NCBI GenBank assembly: GCA_009937615.1
Contig: JAACFB010000031.1
Location: forward strand, 1-45,582
Direction of reading: 5' to 3'
From: Gammaproteobacteria bacterium
Lineage (GTDB): Bacteria; Pseudomonadota; Gammaproteobacteria; Steroidobacterales; Woeseiaceae
DNA: 45,582 nt
The notes under the pieces were generated by a model. That model saw only the letters and a list, made by a program, of their open reading frames with translations. It had not been told where the DNA came from and ran no database searches. Positions within the stretch are counted from its first letter, which is position 1. Every line of letters begins with the position of its first letter. A program made the translations under genes and the position numbers. Below, piece by piece: positions 14,366-23,319 of the stretch.

Positions 14366-15649
14366 GTGGATGAAGTAACGCAAATATCGGCACAGGTCAC
14401 CGAACTGGCCTATGCCCTGGATACCTTCTATTTTCTCGTCATGGGGGCGCTGGTCATGTGGATGGCCGCCGGCTTCACGATGCTGGAGTCCGGCCTCGTT
14501 CGTGCCAAGAACACGGCCGAAATCCTGACCAAGAACGTCGGCCTGTATTCGATCGCCTGCATCATGTACATGCTGTGCGGCTATACGATCATGTACCCGG
14601 GGACCTACGAGGGCGGGGTGTTTCAAAGCCTGGCTACACTCGGCAGCGGCCTGCTCACCTCGAGTGACAATGCGGCCGCCGACGTCATCGCGAGCGGCGG
14701 CGACACCTACTACTCCGGGCTGTCTGACTTTTTCTTCCAGGTCGTGTTCGTCGCCACCGCGATGTCCATCGTTTCGGGCGCGGTTGCCGAACGCATGAAG
14801 CTGTGGTCATTCTTCCTGTTCGCCGTGATCCTGACCGGCTTTATCTATCCGGTGCAGGGGTTCTGGAAGTGGGGCGGCGGCTTCCTCAACGAAATGGGCT
14901 TTCTCGATTTTGCGGGGTCCGGCGTCGTGCATCTCTGCGGCGCGGCGGCGGCTCTCGCCGGCGTGCTCCTGCTAGGCGCACGAAAGGGGAAGTATGGGCC
15001 CGGCGGCCAAATCAACGCGATACCGGGCTGCAACCTGCCGCTCGCGACCCTCGGAACCCTGATCCTCTGGCTTGGCTGGTTCGGTTTCAACGGCGGGTCG
15101 GAACTCAAGGTCTCCGATGTCGGCGAAGCAAACGCCGTCGCGCTCGTGTTCGTCAATACGAACATGGCTGCCGCGGGCGGGCTGGTCTTCGCATTGTTGC
15201 TGGCTCGCTTGTGGTTCGGCAAAGCCGACCTCACGATGGCGCTGAACGGTGCGCTGGCCGGGCTCGTGGCAATAACGGCCGAACCCCTGACTCCGGAGCC
15301 CATCGCAGCGACGATGATCGGCGCTGTGGGCGGCCTGCTCGTTGTGGCCTCGATTGTCACGCTGGACAAACTCAAGATCGATGACCCGGTCGGCGCCATC
15401 TCGGTCCACGGGGTGGTCGGAATGTGGGGCCTGATCGCGGTTTGCTTCACTAACGAGGAGGCAAAGCTTTGGGTCCAGCTCCTCGGCCTGCTGACGATTT
15501 TTGCCTGGGTCTTCATCACGAGCTTCATCGCCTGGATCATTATCAAGATGACCCTCGGCATTCGCGTCGGCGAAGAGGAAGAGTATGAAGGCGTCGACAT
15601 ATCGGAATGCGGGCTGGAAGCCTATCCGGAGTTCACCTCGGCAGAGTAA
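14366..15649 (+). CDS. amtB: Ammonium transporter AmtB
   Basis: This 427-residue inner-membrane channel has about 11 membrane helices. The twin pore histidines are H189 (VVHLCGA) and H348 (ISVHGVVG), and the conserved aspartate of LDFAGSG is D181. The C-terminal cytoplasmic tail GVDISECGLEAYPEF carries the GlnK-docking and gating elements. It conducts ammonia/ammonium as a trimer. Translation starts at GTG 14366, with AGAGGA upstream. No cleavable signal peptide is seen. It is the last gene of the torF-glnK-amtB operon, followed by a clear terminator. Confidence 0.97.
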   Translation: MDEVTQISAQVTELAYALDTFYFLVMGALVMWMAAGFTMLESGLVRAKNTAEILTKNVGLYSIACIMYMLCGYTIMYPGTYEGGVFQSLATLGSGLLTSSDNAAADVIASGGDTYYSGLSDFFFQVVFVATAMSIVSGAVAERMKLWSFFLFAVILTGFIYPVQGFWKWGGGFLNEMGFLDFAGSGVVHLCGAAAALAGVLLLGARKGKYGPGGQINAIPGCNLPLATLGTLILWLGWFGFNGGSELKVSDVGEANAVALVFVNTNMAAAGGLVFALLLARLWFGKADLTMALNGALAGLVAITAEPLTPEPIAATMIGAVGGLLVVASIVTLDKLKIDDPVGAISVHGVVGMWGLIAVCFTNEEAKLWVQLLGLLTIFAWVFITSFIAWIIIKMTLGIRVGEEEEYEGVDISECGLEAYPEFTSAE

Positions 15650-15743
15650 ATCCCATGTCGGCCCGCGGTACTGCGGCACAGTCAGCACCGCGGGCCAACC
15701 CCGAGCTCCAGAAAGCTACTTATCCCCCTTGGAGCAATAGCTT

Positions 15744-15768
15744 AGCGGGCCTTCGGGCCCGCTTTTTT
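15744..15768 (+). terminator. Terminator after amtB
   Basis: A perfect 8-bp stem AGCGGGCC/GGCCCGCT on a TTCG tetraloop is followed by TTTTTT. It lies about 95 nt past the amtB stop. Confidence 0.93.
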
Positions 15769-15801
15769 ATGCCGCCGGGAATCAGAAGGCCGCGGACCGG
15801 C

Positions 15802-15817
15802 TGTGACTGATGTCACA
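15802..15817. promoter_or_regulatory. CRP/Vfr-type palindrome TGTGA-N6-TCACA
   Basis: Both five-base half-sites match the CRP consensus perfectly with the correct six-base spacer. The site lies 72 bp upstream of the DUF4124 start codon. A -10-like TATAGT (15849-15854) would place the site centre near -51. No CRP-family gene is in the window. Confidence 0.6.
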
Positions 15818-15880
15818 TCAATGCCTCCGATTCCATGCTTCAATGCGTTATAGTTCAATGCCTTATACGGAAGGATACCG

Positions 15881-16336
15881 ATGTCTCGCTGCCTGCTCAT
15901 GATCATCGCTATCGTCGCCGCGGCCGGGAACGTCGTTGCGGGCGAGATCTACAAGTGGATCGATGCCGACGGAAACGTCCACTACGTCGATCGTCCGACC
16001 GGCGATCCAACCGAGGAGAGAGTCGACGTTATCTCGAACCGCACCGACAATGCGGCGGTCCGGGCCAGCGTTCAGGCGCGGCTCGACCGGCAGGCGGAAC
16101 GAGAGGAGGCACTGAACAAGGCTGCTGAAGACGAACAAAGCGCTGCTGCGGCCCAGTCGGAGCGCGAGCAGCGCGAGAGGCAGTGCGCGTCCTACCGCGA
16201 GCGCCTCGAAAGTTACCTGCAGTCGCGCCGGCTCTATCGAGAGAACGAGTCCGGTGAACGCGTTTATCTTGACGAAGACGAAATGATGACGGCGCGCGCG
16301 GAGCTGCAGAAGAAAATCCAGGAAACCTGCGACTGA
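15881..16336 (+). CDS. DUF4124 domain protein, exported
   Basis: This 151-residue protein has a signal peptide (cleavage after NVVA, residue 20). A DUF4124 domain follows directly (EIYKWIDADGNVHYVDRPT), and then a charged helical region rich in Arg, Glu and Gln. Two Cys near positions 107 and 150 could pair in the periplasm. Function is unknown. AAGGA lies upstream of the ATG. It is transcribed alone after the amtB terminator, with a CRP-like site upstream, and shares its domain with the gene at 36913. Confidence 0.87.
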   Translation: MSRCLLMIIAIVAAAGNVVAGEIYKWIDADGNVHYVDRPTGDPTEERVDVISNRTDNAAVRASVQARLDRQAEREEALNKAAEDEQSAAAAQSEREQRERQCASYRERLESYLQSRRLYRENESGERVYLDEDEMMTARAELQKKIQETCD

Positions 16337-16362
16337 TACAGCCTGTCTTTGTCGACCGTCAC

Positions 16363-16394
16363 CCGCGAGCGCCCGCTGAGAGCGCTCCTACAGG
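16363..16394. repeat. REP-like palindromic sequence
   Basis: GAGCGC (16367-16372) and GCGCTC (16382-16387) form a hairpin flanked by CTCCTACAGG. This resembles extragenic REP elements of pseudomonads and relatives (GTAGGAGC plus a short palindrome). It sits in the 95-bp gap before algZ. It is the only copy I noticed in the window. Confidence 0.5.
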
Positions 16395-16431
16395 TACAAT
16401 CCCGACTACCGTCCGTTCAGGAGCTGTCGGC

Positions 16432-17493
16432 TTGGCCGCGCAACCGGATTCCAATAACAGCGAAACCCAGGCATACCTGCCCGATTTTTGCGCCGCAGGG
16501 ACTGTCTTTGTCGTTGTCCTGATTGCCGAGCTGGTCGCGATCCTGCTCACGCTTGCCGCCGATGCGGAACCCGGCATGTTCCTGATCGAACTCTCCAAGA
16601 ATTCCCTGTTCATTCTTTGGCTGGCTATCCTCAGCGCCGTCGTGATGTGCCTGTTTCGCAGCCGACTCGAAAGCAGCGGCAAGACCCGCGCTTTCGTTCT
16701 AAGCTTCATCATCCTCGAGCTGCTCTGCGTGGCGCTCGCGGAAGTCGCCTATCAGTTGACGCGAGTGTTTGGCGAATCACTGATCATCACCGACTCGCAC
16801 GGTGGTTTTATCTTTCGCACGTTCGCAATCAGCTCCATCGTCATCGCGCTAGCAATGCGTTACCTGTACGTGTCCAGCGAGTGGCGCCGCAGCATCGTGC
16901 TCGAGGCACAGGCCCGGATCAGCGCGCTGCAGGCGTTGATCCGGCCGCACTTCCTGTTCAACAGCATGAATACGATTGCGTCGCTGACGCGCAGCGACCC
17001 GAAGCAGGCGGAGGAGGCCGTTGAGGACTTGTCCGATTTGTTGCGCGCGAACCTGGGCGGCTCGGGCAACCGTACGACACTCAAAGAAGAGCTCGAGGTT
17101 GCGGCCATCTATCAGCGCATCGAAAAATTACGGCTGGGCAATAGACTGCAGGTGCGGTGGAATCTGGGCGACCTGCCGATGCGCGCATTAATACCCAGCC
17201 TGGTCATTCAACCGCTGCTGGAAAATGCCATCTACCATGGCATCGAATTGCTTCCCGACGGTGGCGAGGTAACGGTCACCGGCAAACGCGACGGTAAGTT
17301 CCTCGTGATCACCATCGCCAATCCGGTTGCCGTGGATGCCAAGCGTGCAACGGACGGCAACAAGATGGCGCTCGCGAACATCCGTCAGCGATTCGAGCTT
17401 GCCTACGACAGTCGCGCGACAGTGGATGTCGTGGACGATGGGACCGAGTACTCGGTCAGTCTGCGCTTCCCGCACGACGAGGGCAGTGTATGA
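16432..17493 (+). CDS. algZ: AlgZ/FimS-type sensor histidine kinase
   Basis: This 353-residue membrane sensor has four predicted helices (about 22-44, 56-76, 87-110 and 129-145), then a His_kinase domain of the LytS/AlgZ type. RPHFLFNSMN holds the usual histidine (H173), and an HATPase domain with ENAIYHG follows. In pseudomonads the pair with AlgR controls alginate, pili and virulence genes. Some AlgZ-type kinases lack usual autokinase features; here the ATP-binding N box is present. The start is TTG with AGGAG 8 nt upstream. It overlaps algR by 4 nt (ATGA). Confidence 0.88.
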   Translation: MAAQPDSNNSETQAYLPDFCAAGTVFVVVLIAELVAILLTLAADAEPGMFLIELSKNSLFILWLAILSAVVMCLFRSRLESSGKTRAFVLSFIILELLCVALAEVAYQLTRVFGESLIITDSHGGFIFRTFAISSIVIALAMRYLYVSSEWRRSIVLEAQARISALQALIRPHFLFNSMNTIASLTRSDPKQAEEAVEDLSDLLRANLGGSGNRTTLKEELEVAAIYQRIEKLRLGNRLQVRWNLGDLPMRALIPSLVIQPLLENAIYHGIELLPDGGEVTVTGKRDGKFLVITIANPVAVDAKRATDGNKMALANIRQRFELAYDSRATVDVVDDGTEYSVSLRFPHDEGSV

Positions 17494-18236
17494 AAGTGCT
17501 GATCGTCGACGACGAGAAACCGGCGCGCGACCGGTTGCGGCAACTGGTCGGTGACTTCGGCGAGCACGAAGTCGTTGGCGAAGCCGGCAATGGCCAGCAA
17601 GCGCTGGCGCTCGCATCGACTCTGAATCCCGACGTCGTGCTGCTGGATATCCGAATGCCCGGGGTTGACGGCATCGAAACTGCACACCATCTGAATGCAC
17701 TGGATTCGCCACCCGCGGTCGTGTTCACGACCGCCTACGACCAGTACGCGATCGACGCGTTCGAGGCGCGTGCCATCGGCTACGTTCTCAAGCCGGTTCG
17801 CCGCGAGCGGCTCGAGCGGGCGCTCGATCATGCCGCCAGGGTCTCGGGTGCGCTGCTGAATCAGATTACGGCCGAGACAAACCTCAAGAATCGCCGCAAG
17901 CATGTATGCGCGCGTGCGCAGGATGAGCTGCTGCTGATCCCGATCGGCAATGTCCACTATTTCACCGCTGATCAAAAATACGTGTGTGTCCATCACGACG
18001 ACGGTCAGGACCTGATCGACGATTCACTCAAGACGCTCGAGGACGAGTTCGCGGACGACTTCGTGCGCATTCATCGCAGCGCACTCGTCGCCGTGGACAG
18101 GATCGAGCGGCTTGAAAAGACAGCAGACGGCAAGACCCATATCATCCTGCGCCCGGGTGCACGAACGGATGACCGTGAGCTGTCCGTGAGCCGCCGCCAT
18201 GTCGCCGAAGTTCGCCGACGGTTGAAAGGACAGTAA
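17490..18236 (+). CDS. algR: AlgR-type LytTR response regulator
   Basis: This 248-residue regulator has a receiver domain (1-120) with acidic pocket residues D7 and D8, phospho-acceptor D53 (VLLDIRMPG), the conserved threonine in FTTAYD, and lysine in YVLKPV. A C-terminal LytTR DNA-binding domain spans about 138-246. It overlaps algZ by 4 nt and sits 7 nt before hemC, as in Pseudomonas, where algZ-algR are joined to hemCD. Confidence 0.93.
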   Translation: MKVLIVDDEKPARDRLRQLVGDFGEHEVVGEAGNGQQALALASTLNPDVVLLDIRMPGVDGIETAHHLNALDSPPAVVFTTAYDQYAIDAFEARAIGYVLKPVRRERLERALDHAARVSGALLNQITAETNLKNRRKHVCARAQDELLLIPIGNVHYFTADQKYVCVHHDDGQDLIDDSLKTLEDEFADDFVRIHRSALVAVDRIERLEKTADGKTHIILRPGARTDDRELSVSRRHVAEVRRRLKGQ

Positions 18237-18243
18237 AACCGCT

Positions 18244-19182
18244 ATGGATATTCGTATTGCAACTCGAAAAAGCGCCCTCGCGCTCTGGCAGGCCGAGCAT
18301 GTGGCTGCGGCACTGCGGGAGCTGCCCGAAGTCACGTCGGTCGACCTCGTCCCGCTGACGACGCGCGGCGATGAGGTGCTCGATCGCAGCCTGCAAAAAA
18401 TCGGTGGCAAGGGACTGTTTATCAAGGAACTCGAGATCGCCATGCAGAACGGGGATGCCGATATCGCGGTCCACTCGATGAAGGACGTACCGGCGGACAT
18501 GCCCGCCGGCTTCTGTATCGCCGCTGTGATGCAGCGCGCCAATTATGCGGACGCACTGGTCGGGCCCACGAATACGACGATCGATACCCTGGACAACGGC
18601 GCACGGGTCGGCAGTTCGAGCCTGCGCCGCGCCGCCCAGCTAAAAATGCTGCGCCCGGACATCGTCATCGCGCCACTTCGCGGCAACGTCAATACACGCC
18701 TCGCCAAGCTCGATAACGGGGATTATGACGCGATCGTGCTTGCTGCTGCCGGACTGGAGCGCCTGGGCCTCCAGGGTTACATCAGCCAGCAGTTTTCCGC
18801 CGATGAAATGCTGCCCGCAGCGGCGCAGGGCGTCGTTGGTATCGAATGTCTTACGAACAACGCCGCGTTACAGGCCATTCTGAAAAAACTGCAGCACGAT
18901 GCGACGGCGCTGACGACGCTCGCCGAGCGGGCAATCGCTCGCCATTTGCAGGCAAGCTGTCACTCGCCGGTCGCCGCGCATGCTCTGCTCGATGGCGAGC
19001 ATATGACCGCAACGGCCCTCGTCGCATTGCCGGACGGGAGCCGGTCGATTCGCCGCAAGATCAGCGGCCCGGCGGCTGCCGCCGAACGGCTGGGACAAAA
19101 CCTCGCGGAGGAACTCCTTGAAGCCGGAGCGGGCGAGATACTGGCCGCAACGGCGGCCGCGGACGGATCGGCGGATGAGTGA
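18244..19182 (+). CDS. hemC: Hydroxymethylbilane synthase HemC
   Basis: This 312-residue enzyme polymerises four porphobilinogens to hydroxymethylbilane in tetrapyrrole synthesis. Landmarks are RIATRKSALALWQ (4-16), the catalytic aspartate in HSMKDVP, LRGNVNTRL, and the cysteine that carries the dipyrromethane cofactor, C239 (QASCHSPVAAHA). The usual GGC around that cysteine is replaced by ASC, a mild variation. It is in an operon with algR upstream and hemD overlapping by 8 nt. Confidence 0.97.
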   Translation: MDIRIATRKSALALWQAEHVAAALRELPEVTSVDLVPLTTRGDEVLDRSLQKIGGKGLFIKELEIAMQNGDADIAVHSMKDVPADMPAGFCIAAVMQRANYADALVGPTNTTIDTLDNGARVGSSSLRRAAQLKMLRPDIVIAPLRGNVNTRLAKLDNGDYDAIVLAAAGLERLGLQGYISQQFSADEMLPAAAQGVVGIECLTNNAALQAILKKLQHDATALTTLAERAIARHLQASCHSPVAAHALLDGEHMTATALVALPDGSRSIRRKISGPAAAAERLGQNLAEELLEAGAGEILAATAAADGSADE

Positions 19183-19951
19183 TCCTTCGCTCGCGGGCGT
19201 CGGCATACTCGTTACCCGGCCTCTTCACCAGGCCGGTGAAGTGACTGCGGCCATCGAGTCGCTGGGGGGGAACGCGTTTTGCCTGCCGTGCATCGATATC
19301 CTGCCGCGCCCGGCTGCCGAGGTCACTGCGGCAGTGAGCGAGCTCAGCCCGCCGGATTTCGCCATATTCGTGAGTCCAAACGCCGTGCGTCATGGCCTGA
19401 TCCACGCCGGAGGCGGGAGGATAGCCGCCGTAGGCCCGGCGACCGCGGCCGCGATCATTGCCGCCGGCTCGATCGTCGATATCGTTCCTGCCGCGGGTTA
19501 TGACAGCGAGCATCTGCTCGCGGAGCCCGCGCTCACCGACGTCGCCGGCAAGGTTGTCCGGATCATTCGCGGCAACCAGGGGCGCGAGTTGCTTGCGGAC
19601 ACGCTGAGGCGCCGCGGGGCAACGGTCGAGTATCTCTCGGTATACGATCGCGTTGTGCCGTCATACACCCCGGAGGAGCTATCGGCCGTGGAAGCGAACT
19701 TTCACTCCGGCCGAATCAACGCCGTTGTCGTCATGAGCGTCGAGACGCTCCTGAATCTCATCGATATACTGCCCGCCTCGTGCCACGATGAACTCGCGCG
19801 TACCCCGCTGGTGACCCCTGCGCCACGTGTGATAAAAGAAGCTGTGGACCGATTTCCCCGCATACCGACAACCCTGGCTGAAGGGCCGCAGACAGCCAAC
19901 ATCGTCAACGCGATCCTTACGCTTTCGCCAACCGCACCCGGACAATCCTGA
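19175..19951 (+). CDS. hemD: Uroporphyrinogen-III synthase HemD
   Basis: This 258-residue protein cyclises hydroxymethylbilane to uroporphyrinogen III. It shows the weakly conserved HemD pattern: GILVTRPLHQAGEVTAAIESLGG, IFVSPNAVRHGL, VGPATAAAI and IRGNQGRELLADTLRRRGA. The ATG at 19175 lies inside the hemC 3' end; upstream in-frame codons would extend further into hemC and are not family-like. The stop overlaps the hemX ATG by one base. Confidence 0.93.
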   Translation: MSDPSLAGVGILVTRPLHQAGEVTAAIESLGGNAFCLPCIDILPRPAAEVTAAVSELSPPDFAIFVSPNAVRHGLIHAGGGRIAAVGPATAAAIIAAGSIVDIVPAAGYDSEHLLAEPALTDVAGKVVRIIRGNQGRELLADTLRRRGATVEYLSVYDRVVPSYTPEELSAVEANFHSGRINAVVVMSVETLLNLIDILPASCHDELARTPLVTPAPRVIKEAVDRFPRIPTTLAEGPQTANIVNAILTLSPTAPGQS

Positions 19952-21180
19952 TGAGCAACAACGACAAGAACGAGGCAACCGAGCCGTCCGAAAAGGCGCC
20001 GGACGCCGTCGAAACGGCGACCCCGGGGCCGGATACCGACACCGGGGCGGAGGCCGGGCACATTGAAACGCCTGCAACGGACCCGCTCGAAAAACCGCGC
20101 TCCGAGCCGGAACCGGAGGCAAAACCGGCCAGGAAGGGTGGCGGAGTCGCCTGGCTCGCGCTGCTCCTGGCGCTCATCGCGCTCGCTTCAGGCGGTTACC
20201 TGGTCGTCGAGGACTGGCGCCAGGGACGCCTCGCGGACGCAAGCAGCAATACGCTCTCCAGCGCGATTGCCCAGCTGGAGAGTCGCGTCGATGCGTCGGC
20301 CGAGACGCTGGCCAATCTCGATCGTAACCTCGGCGAGCTCGCCGCCGCGAACGGCGAGGCGGTAGCCGAACTCGATACGCTGCAGCAGAACCTCGGCAAT
20401 CGCCTGAACCTGCTCGATTCGCTCGCTCCGCGCCTGTCCACGGTTGAAAACTCGCTCGCATCGCTGCAGGGCATCTCGACCGGGGCGCGCGACACCTGGC
20501 TGGTTGCAGAAGCCGAGTACTACATGCAGATCGCAAACGCGCAGCTGCAGCTTGCCGGTAACCCGGATCTCGCGGCGCTGGCGCTCGGTATGGCCGACGA
20601 GCGCGTCGCCCAGCTTGCGGATCCGGCGCTGACCGAGGTCCGGCGAACGATCGCCGACGAACTGGCGGCACTCGAGGTCATGGACAAACCGGACATCGAG
20701 GGCGTAACGCTGACGCTGGCCAGCCTCGCCCGCGTTGTAGGCTCTCTGCCGCTGCGTCACGGGGACGCTGACGACCCCGAAGAAGAGCCGGCGCAAGCGC
20801 CGTCCAGCGGCATGGAACGGGCATGGAACTCGGTGAAGGATGCGGTTTCCGGGCTTATCAAGGTCACGCCTCCGGACCAGGCAAGCCTGCCGCTAGTCCC
20901 GCCCGAGGCCGCCTACTTCCTGCGCACCAACCTGGCACTGCAGCTGCAGTCGGCAAGGCTGTCGCTGCTGCGCGGCGAGCAAGCTGTGTTCGAGCAAAGC
21001 CTGGACGATGCAAGCGCGTGGTTGACCGACTACTTCGATACCGACAGTGCGCAGGTCTCGGGCGCCCTGCAGACGATCAGCGAGATTCGCGGCGGCTTTT
21101 TTTCCGTGACGGCGCCGGATATTTCGGTGTCGCTGCGACTGCTCCGTCAATACAAAACGCTGGCAGAGACTAGCCGGTGA
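19951..21180 (+). CDS. hemX: HemX-family inner-membrane protein
   Basis: This 409-residue protein begins with an approximately 63-residue Pro/Glu/Thr-rich cytoplasmic tail, one membrane helix (about 66-86) and a periplasmic coiled coil (about 95-170) followed by the HemX helical domain (YYMQIANAQLQLAGN). It is annotated as uroporphyrin-III C-methyltransferase in some databases but lacks a SAM-binding domain, so that name should not be used. Its exact role is unsettled; it always travels with hemCD and hemY. It overlaps both neighbours. Confidence 0.92.
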   Translation: MSNNDKNEATEPSEKAPDAVETATPGPDTDTGAEAGHIETPATDPLEKPRSEPEPEAKPARKGGGVAWLALLLALIALASGGYLVVEDWRQGRLADASSNTLSSAIAQLESRVDASAETLANLDRNLGELAAANGEAVAELDTLQQNLGNRLNLLDSLAPRLSTVENSLASLQGISTGARDTWLVAEAEYYMQIANAQLQLAGNPDLAALALGMADERVAQLADPALTEVRRTIADELAALEVMDKPDIEGVTLTLASLARVVGSLPLRHGDADDPEEEPAQAPSSGMERAWNSVKDAVSGLIKVTPPDQASLPLVPPEAAYFLRTNLALQLQSARLSLLRGEQAVFEQSLDDASAWLTDYFDTDSAQVSGALQTISEIRGGFFSVTAPDISVSLRLLRQYKTLAETSR

Positions 21181-22379
21181 TTTTCGCGGTCATCGTTGTC
21201 GTCGCGACGATCGTGAGCGCATTTGCTGCGCATTTCCTGCTGGGCGATCCCGGCTATGTCGTCATCGAGTTTCGCGGCTACCTGATAGAAATGTCGGTCC
21301 CCGTGCTCGTGGGATTGGCTGCCCTGCTGGTTTTTGCCGCCTGGCTCGTCCGGCGGCTTATCCAGGCACCGCGCAGGCTGGGACAGGCGGCCGGACGTTA
21401 CCGGGCGGGACGCGCCGGGCAAAAACTCACGCGAGGAATGATCGAGGTCGCGGAGGGCAATTTCGCCCGTGGCGAAAAACTCTTGGCCAGGTCGGCAAGC
21501 ACGAGCGACGCGCCGCTTTTTAACTACCTGCAGGCAGCACGAGCCGCGCACCTGCAGGGTCAGGACGCACGCCGCGACGACTGGCTCAGGCTGGCCTATG
21601 AGCAAACGCCCGAAGCATCGAACGCGGTGCTGCTTACCCAGGCCGAGCTGCAGCTCGATCGCAGACAGGACGAACAGGCCCTTGCCACACTGCGGCGCCT
21701 GGACGCTAATTCGCGCAACCACGGCTATGCGCTGGCCCTGCTGGGACGCCTCTATTACAGGCTCGAGGACTGGGACAGCCTGCAGCAGCTGCTTCCGCGT
21801 GTCTCAAAGCATGGGCGTGTCGATCAGGCCACGATCGATAAATGGGCGATTCGCGTGCATCGGCATAATCTGGATCAGGCGAAAGACGGCGATGCCGTCA
21901 TCGCGGAATGGAAACGAATCCCGAAACGGCTCAAGGCCGAAGTTCCGTTGCTCGAATCTTACTACCTGGGCCTGATGCGCACCGGCCTGAGCGAAAAGGC
22001 GGAAAAAGAACTTGCTGCGGCCCTGAAGTCCGAGTGGCGGGGGCCCCTGGTGCGGCTGTTCGGCATGGTCGAGGGACCCGACTCGACAAAACAGTTGAAG
22101 CGCGCCGAGGGCTGGCTCGCAAGACACCCGGACGACGCCGACCTGCTCCTCGCGGCAGCGCGCCTGTGCCTGCGCAACGAACTATGGGGCAAGGCCCGAA
22201 GCTATCTCGAGACCGTCATCAGCCTGCGGCCGACGCCCGAGGCCTACCAGGTCTATGGCCGGCTGCTCAATCGACTCGGCGACACGGACGCGGCGGCGGA
22301 AGCCTATCGTTCCGGGCTCGGCATGGTGGCCGATGAGCCGCTGGCGGCCATACCCCACCTGTCGCCGGACGGCGAGTGA
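21177..22379 (+). CDS. hemY: HemY-family TPR membrane protein
   Basis: This 400-residue protein has two N-terminal membrane helices (about 1-22 and 39-60) and a C-terminal set of tetratricopeptide-like repeats (about 90-390). It starts MIFAVIVVVATIVSAFAAHF at GTG 21177, overlapping hemX by 4 nt. It is linked to heme synthesis by operon position and is unrelated to the Bacillus protoporphyrinogen oxidase of the same name. It overlaps the next gene by 4 nt. Confidence 0.92.
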   Translation: MIFAVIVVVATIVSAFAAHFLLGDPGYVVIEFRGYLIEMSVPVLVGLAALLVFAAWLVRRLIQAPRRLGQAAGRYRAGRAGQKLTRGMIEVAEGNFARGEKLLARSASTSDAPLFNYLQAARAAHLQGQDARRDDWLRLAYEQTPEASNAVLLTQAELQLDRRQDEQALATLRRLDANSRNHGYALALLGRLYYRLEDWDSLQQLLPRVSKHGRVDQATIDKWAIRVHRHNLDQAKDGDAVIAEWKRIPKRLKAEVPLLESYYLGLMRTGLSEKAEKELAAALKSEWRGPLVRLFGMVEGPDSTKQLKRAEGWLARHPDDADLLLAAARLCLRNELWGKARSYLETVISLRPTPEAYQVYGRLLNRLGDTDAAAEAYRSGLGMVADEPLAAIPHLSPDGE

Positions 22380-23257
22380 GCGGCGAAGCGCACCCGGACG
22401 ACACGCTGCTGGTCGTCGGAACGGGGTACGTCGGCCTGCGTTGTTTGTCGCAAAACCCGGAGCGCACAAGCATCGGTCTGAGTCGCTCCCCGGTTAGCGC
22501 CGCCCAGCCGATACATGTTTATGACCTGGATGCGGCGGACTCGCTACCGATTACCCTGCCCAATCGATACCGTGTCCTGTATACGGTGCCGCCTCCGGCG
22601 ACTTCGGATCAGGACGATCGGCTGCAACGTTTGCTCGATGCATTGCGGCCCGCGCCGGACTGTTTTGTCTACATCAGCACGACGGGGGTCTACGGCGATT
22701 GCGGCGGCGCGCTTGTTGATGAGCAAAGAGAACCGAACCCAACCACGGCGCGCGCCAGGCGCCGGGTGGCAGCCGAGCGGCAGCTGCTGGAATGGAGCCA
22801 GACCCCCGGCATTCGGCTGTGCACACTGCGCGCGCCCGGAATCTATGGGCCGGGGCGGCTCGGCATCGAGCGGATCCGTGCCGGGCTGCCGGTCATTCGT
22901 GAATCGGAAGCCGGTCCGGGTAACCGCATCCATGTCGATGACCTCGTGACCTGCTGCCAGGCCGCGGTATCAAGCGAAGCCGCGAGCGGGGTTTTTAATG
23001 TCGGGGACGGGGACAACCGCTCATCGACATGGTTCGCCCAGGAGGTTGCCCGCCAGTGCGGCCTGCCGCTGCCGCCCGAAATCAGTCGCAAAGAGGCGGC
23101 CCGGCAATTCTCCCCGCAGCGCATGTCGTTTCTCGGAGAGTCGCGCCGCATCGATACGCGGAAAATGCGGGAGGTTCTCGGCGTCATACCACGCTACGGG
23201 AACGCCGCTGACGGCATCCGCGCAAGCCTTGCCGCGCAGGACGAGATCGAGCCGTAA
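22376..23257 (+). CDS. NAD(P)-dependent epimerase/SDR-like protein (YeeZ-like)
   Basis: This 293-residue protein has an N-terminal Rossmann motif in degenerate form (VVGTGYVG, about residues 13-20) and a YISTTGVYGD segment with the extended-SDR catalytic Ser/Thr-Tyr arrangement. The lysine expected four residues after Tyr is missing, and RAPGIYGPGRLG follows. The GTG start overlaps hemY by 4 nt, so it ends the hem operon. The substrate is unknown. Confidence 0.83.
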   Translation: MSGEAHPDDTLLVVGTGYVGLRCLSQNPERTSIGLSRSPVSAAQPIHVYDLDAADSLPITLPNRYRVLYTVPPPATSDQDDRLQRLLDALRPAPDCFVYISTTGVYGDCGGALVDEQREPNPTTARARRRVAAERQLLEWSQTPGIRLCTLRAPGIYGPGRLGIERIRAGLPVIRESEAGPGNRIHVDDLVTCCQAAVSSEAASGVFNVGDGDNRSSTWFAQEVARQCGLPLPPEISRKEAARQFSPQRMSFLGESRRIDTRKMREVLGVIPRYGNAADGIRASLAAQDEIEP

Positions 23258-23319
23258 ACGAGGCCAGCACGAACGGTCAGCCGCTTGCTTTGCCCGCGAA
23301 CTCCGGCGCGCCTGGCAGG

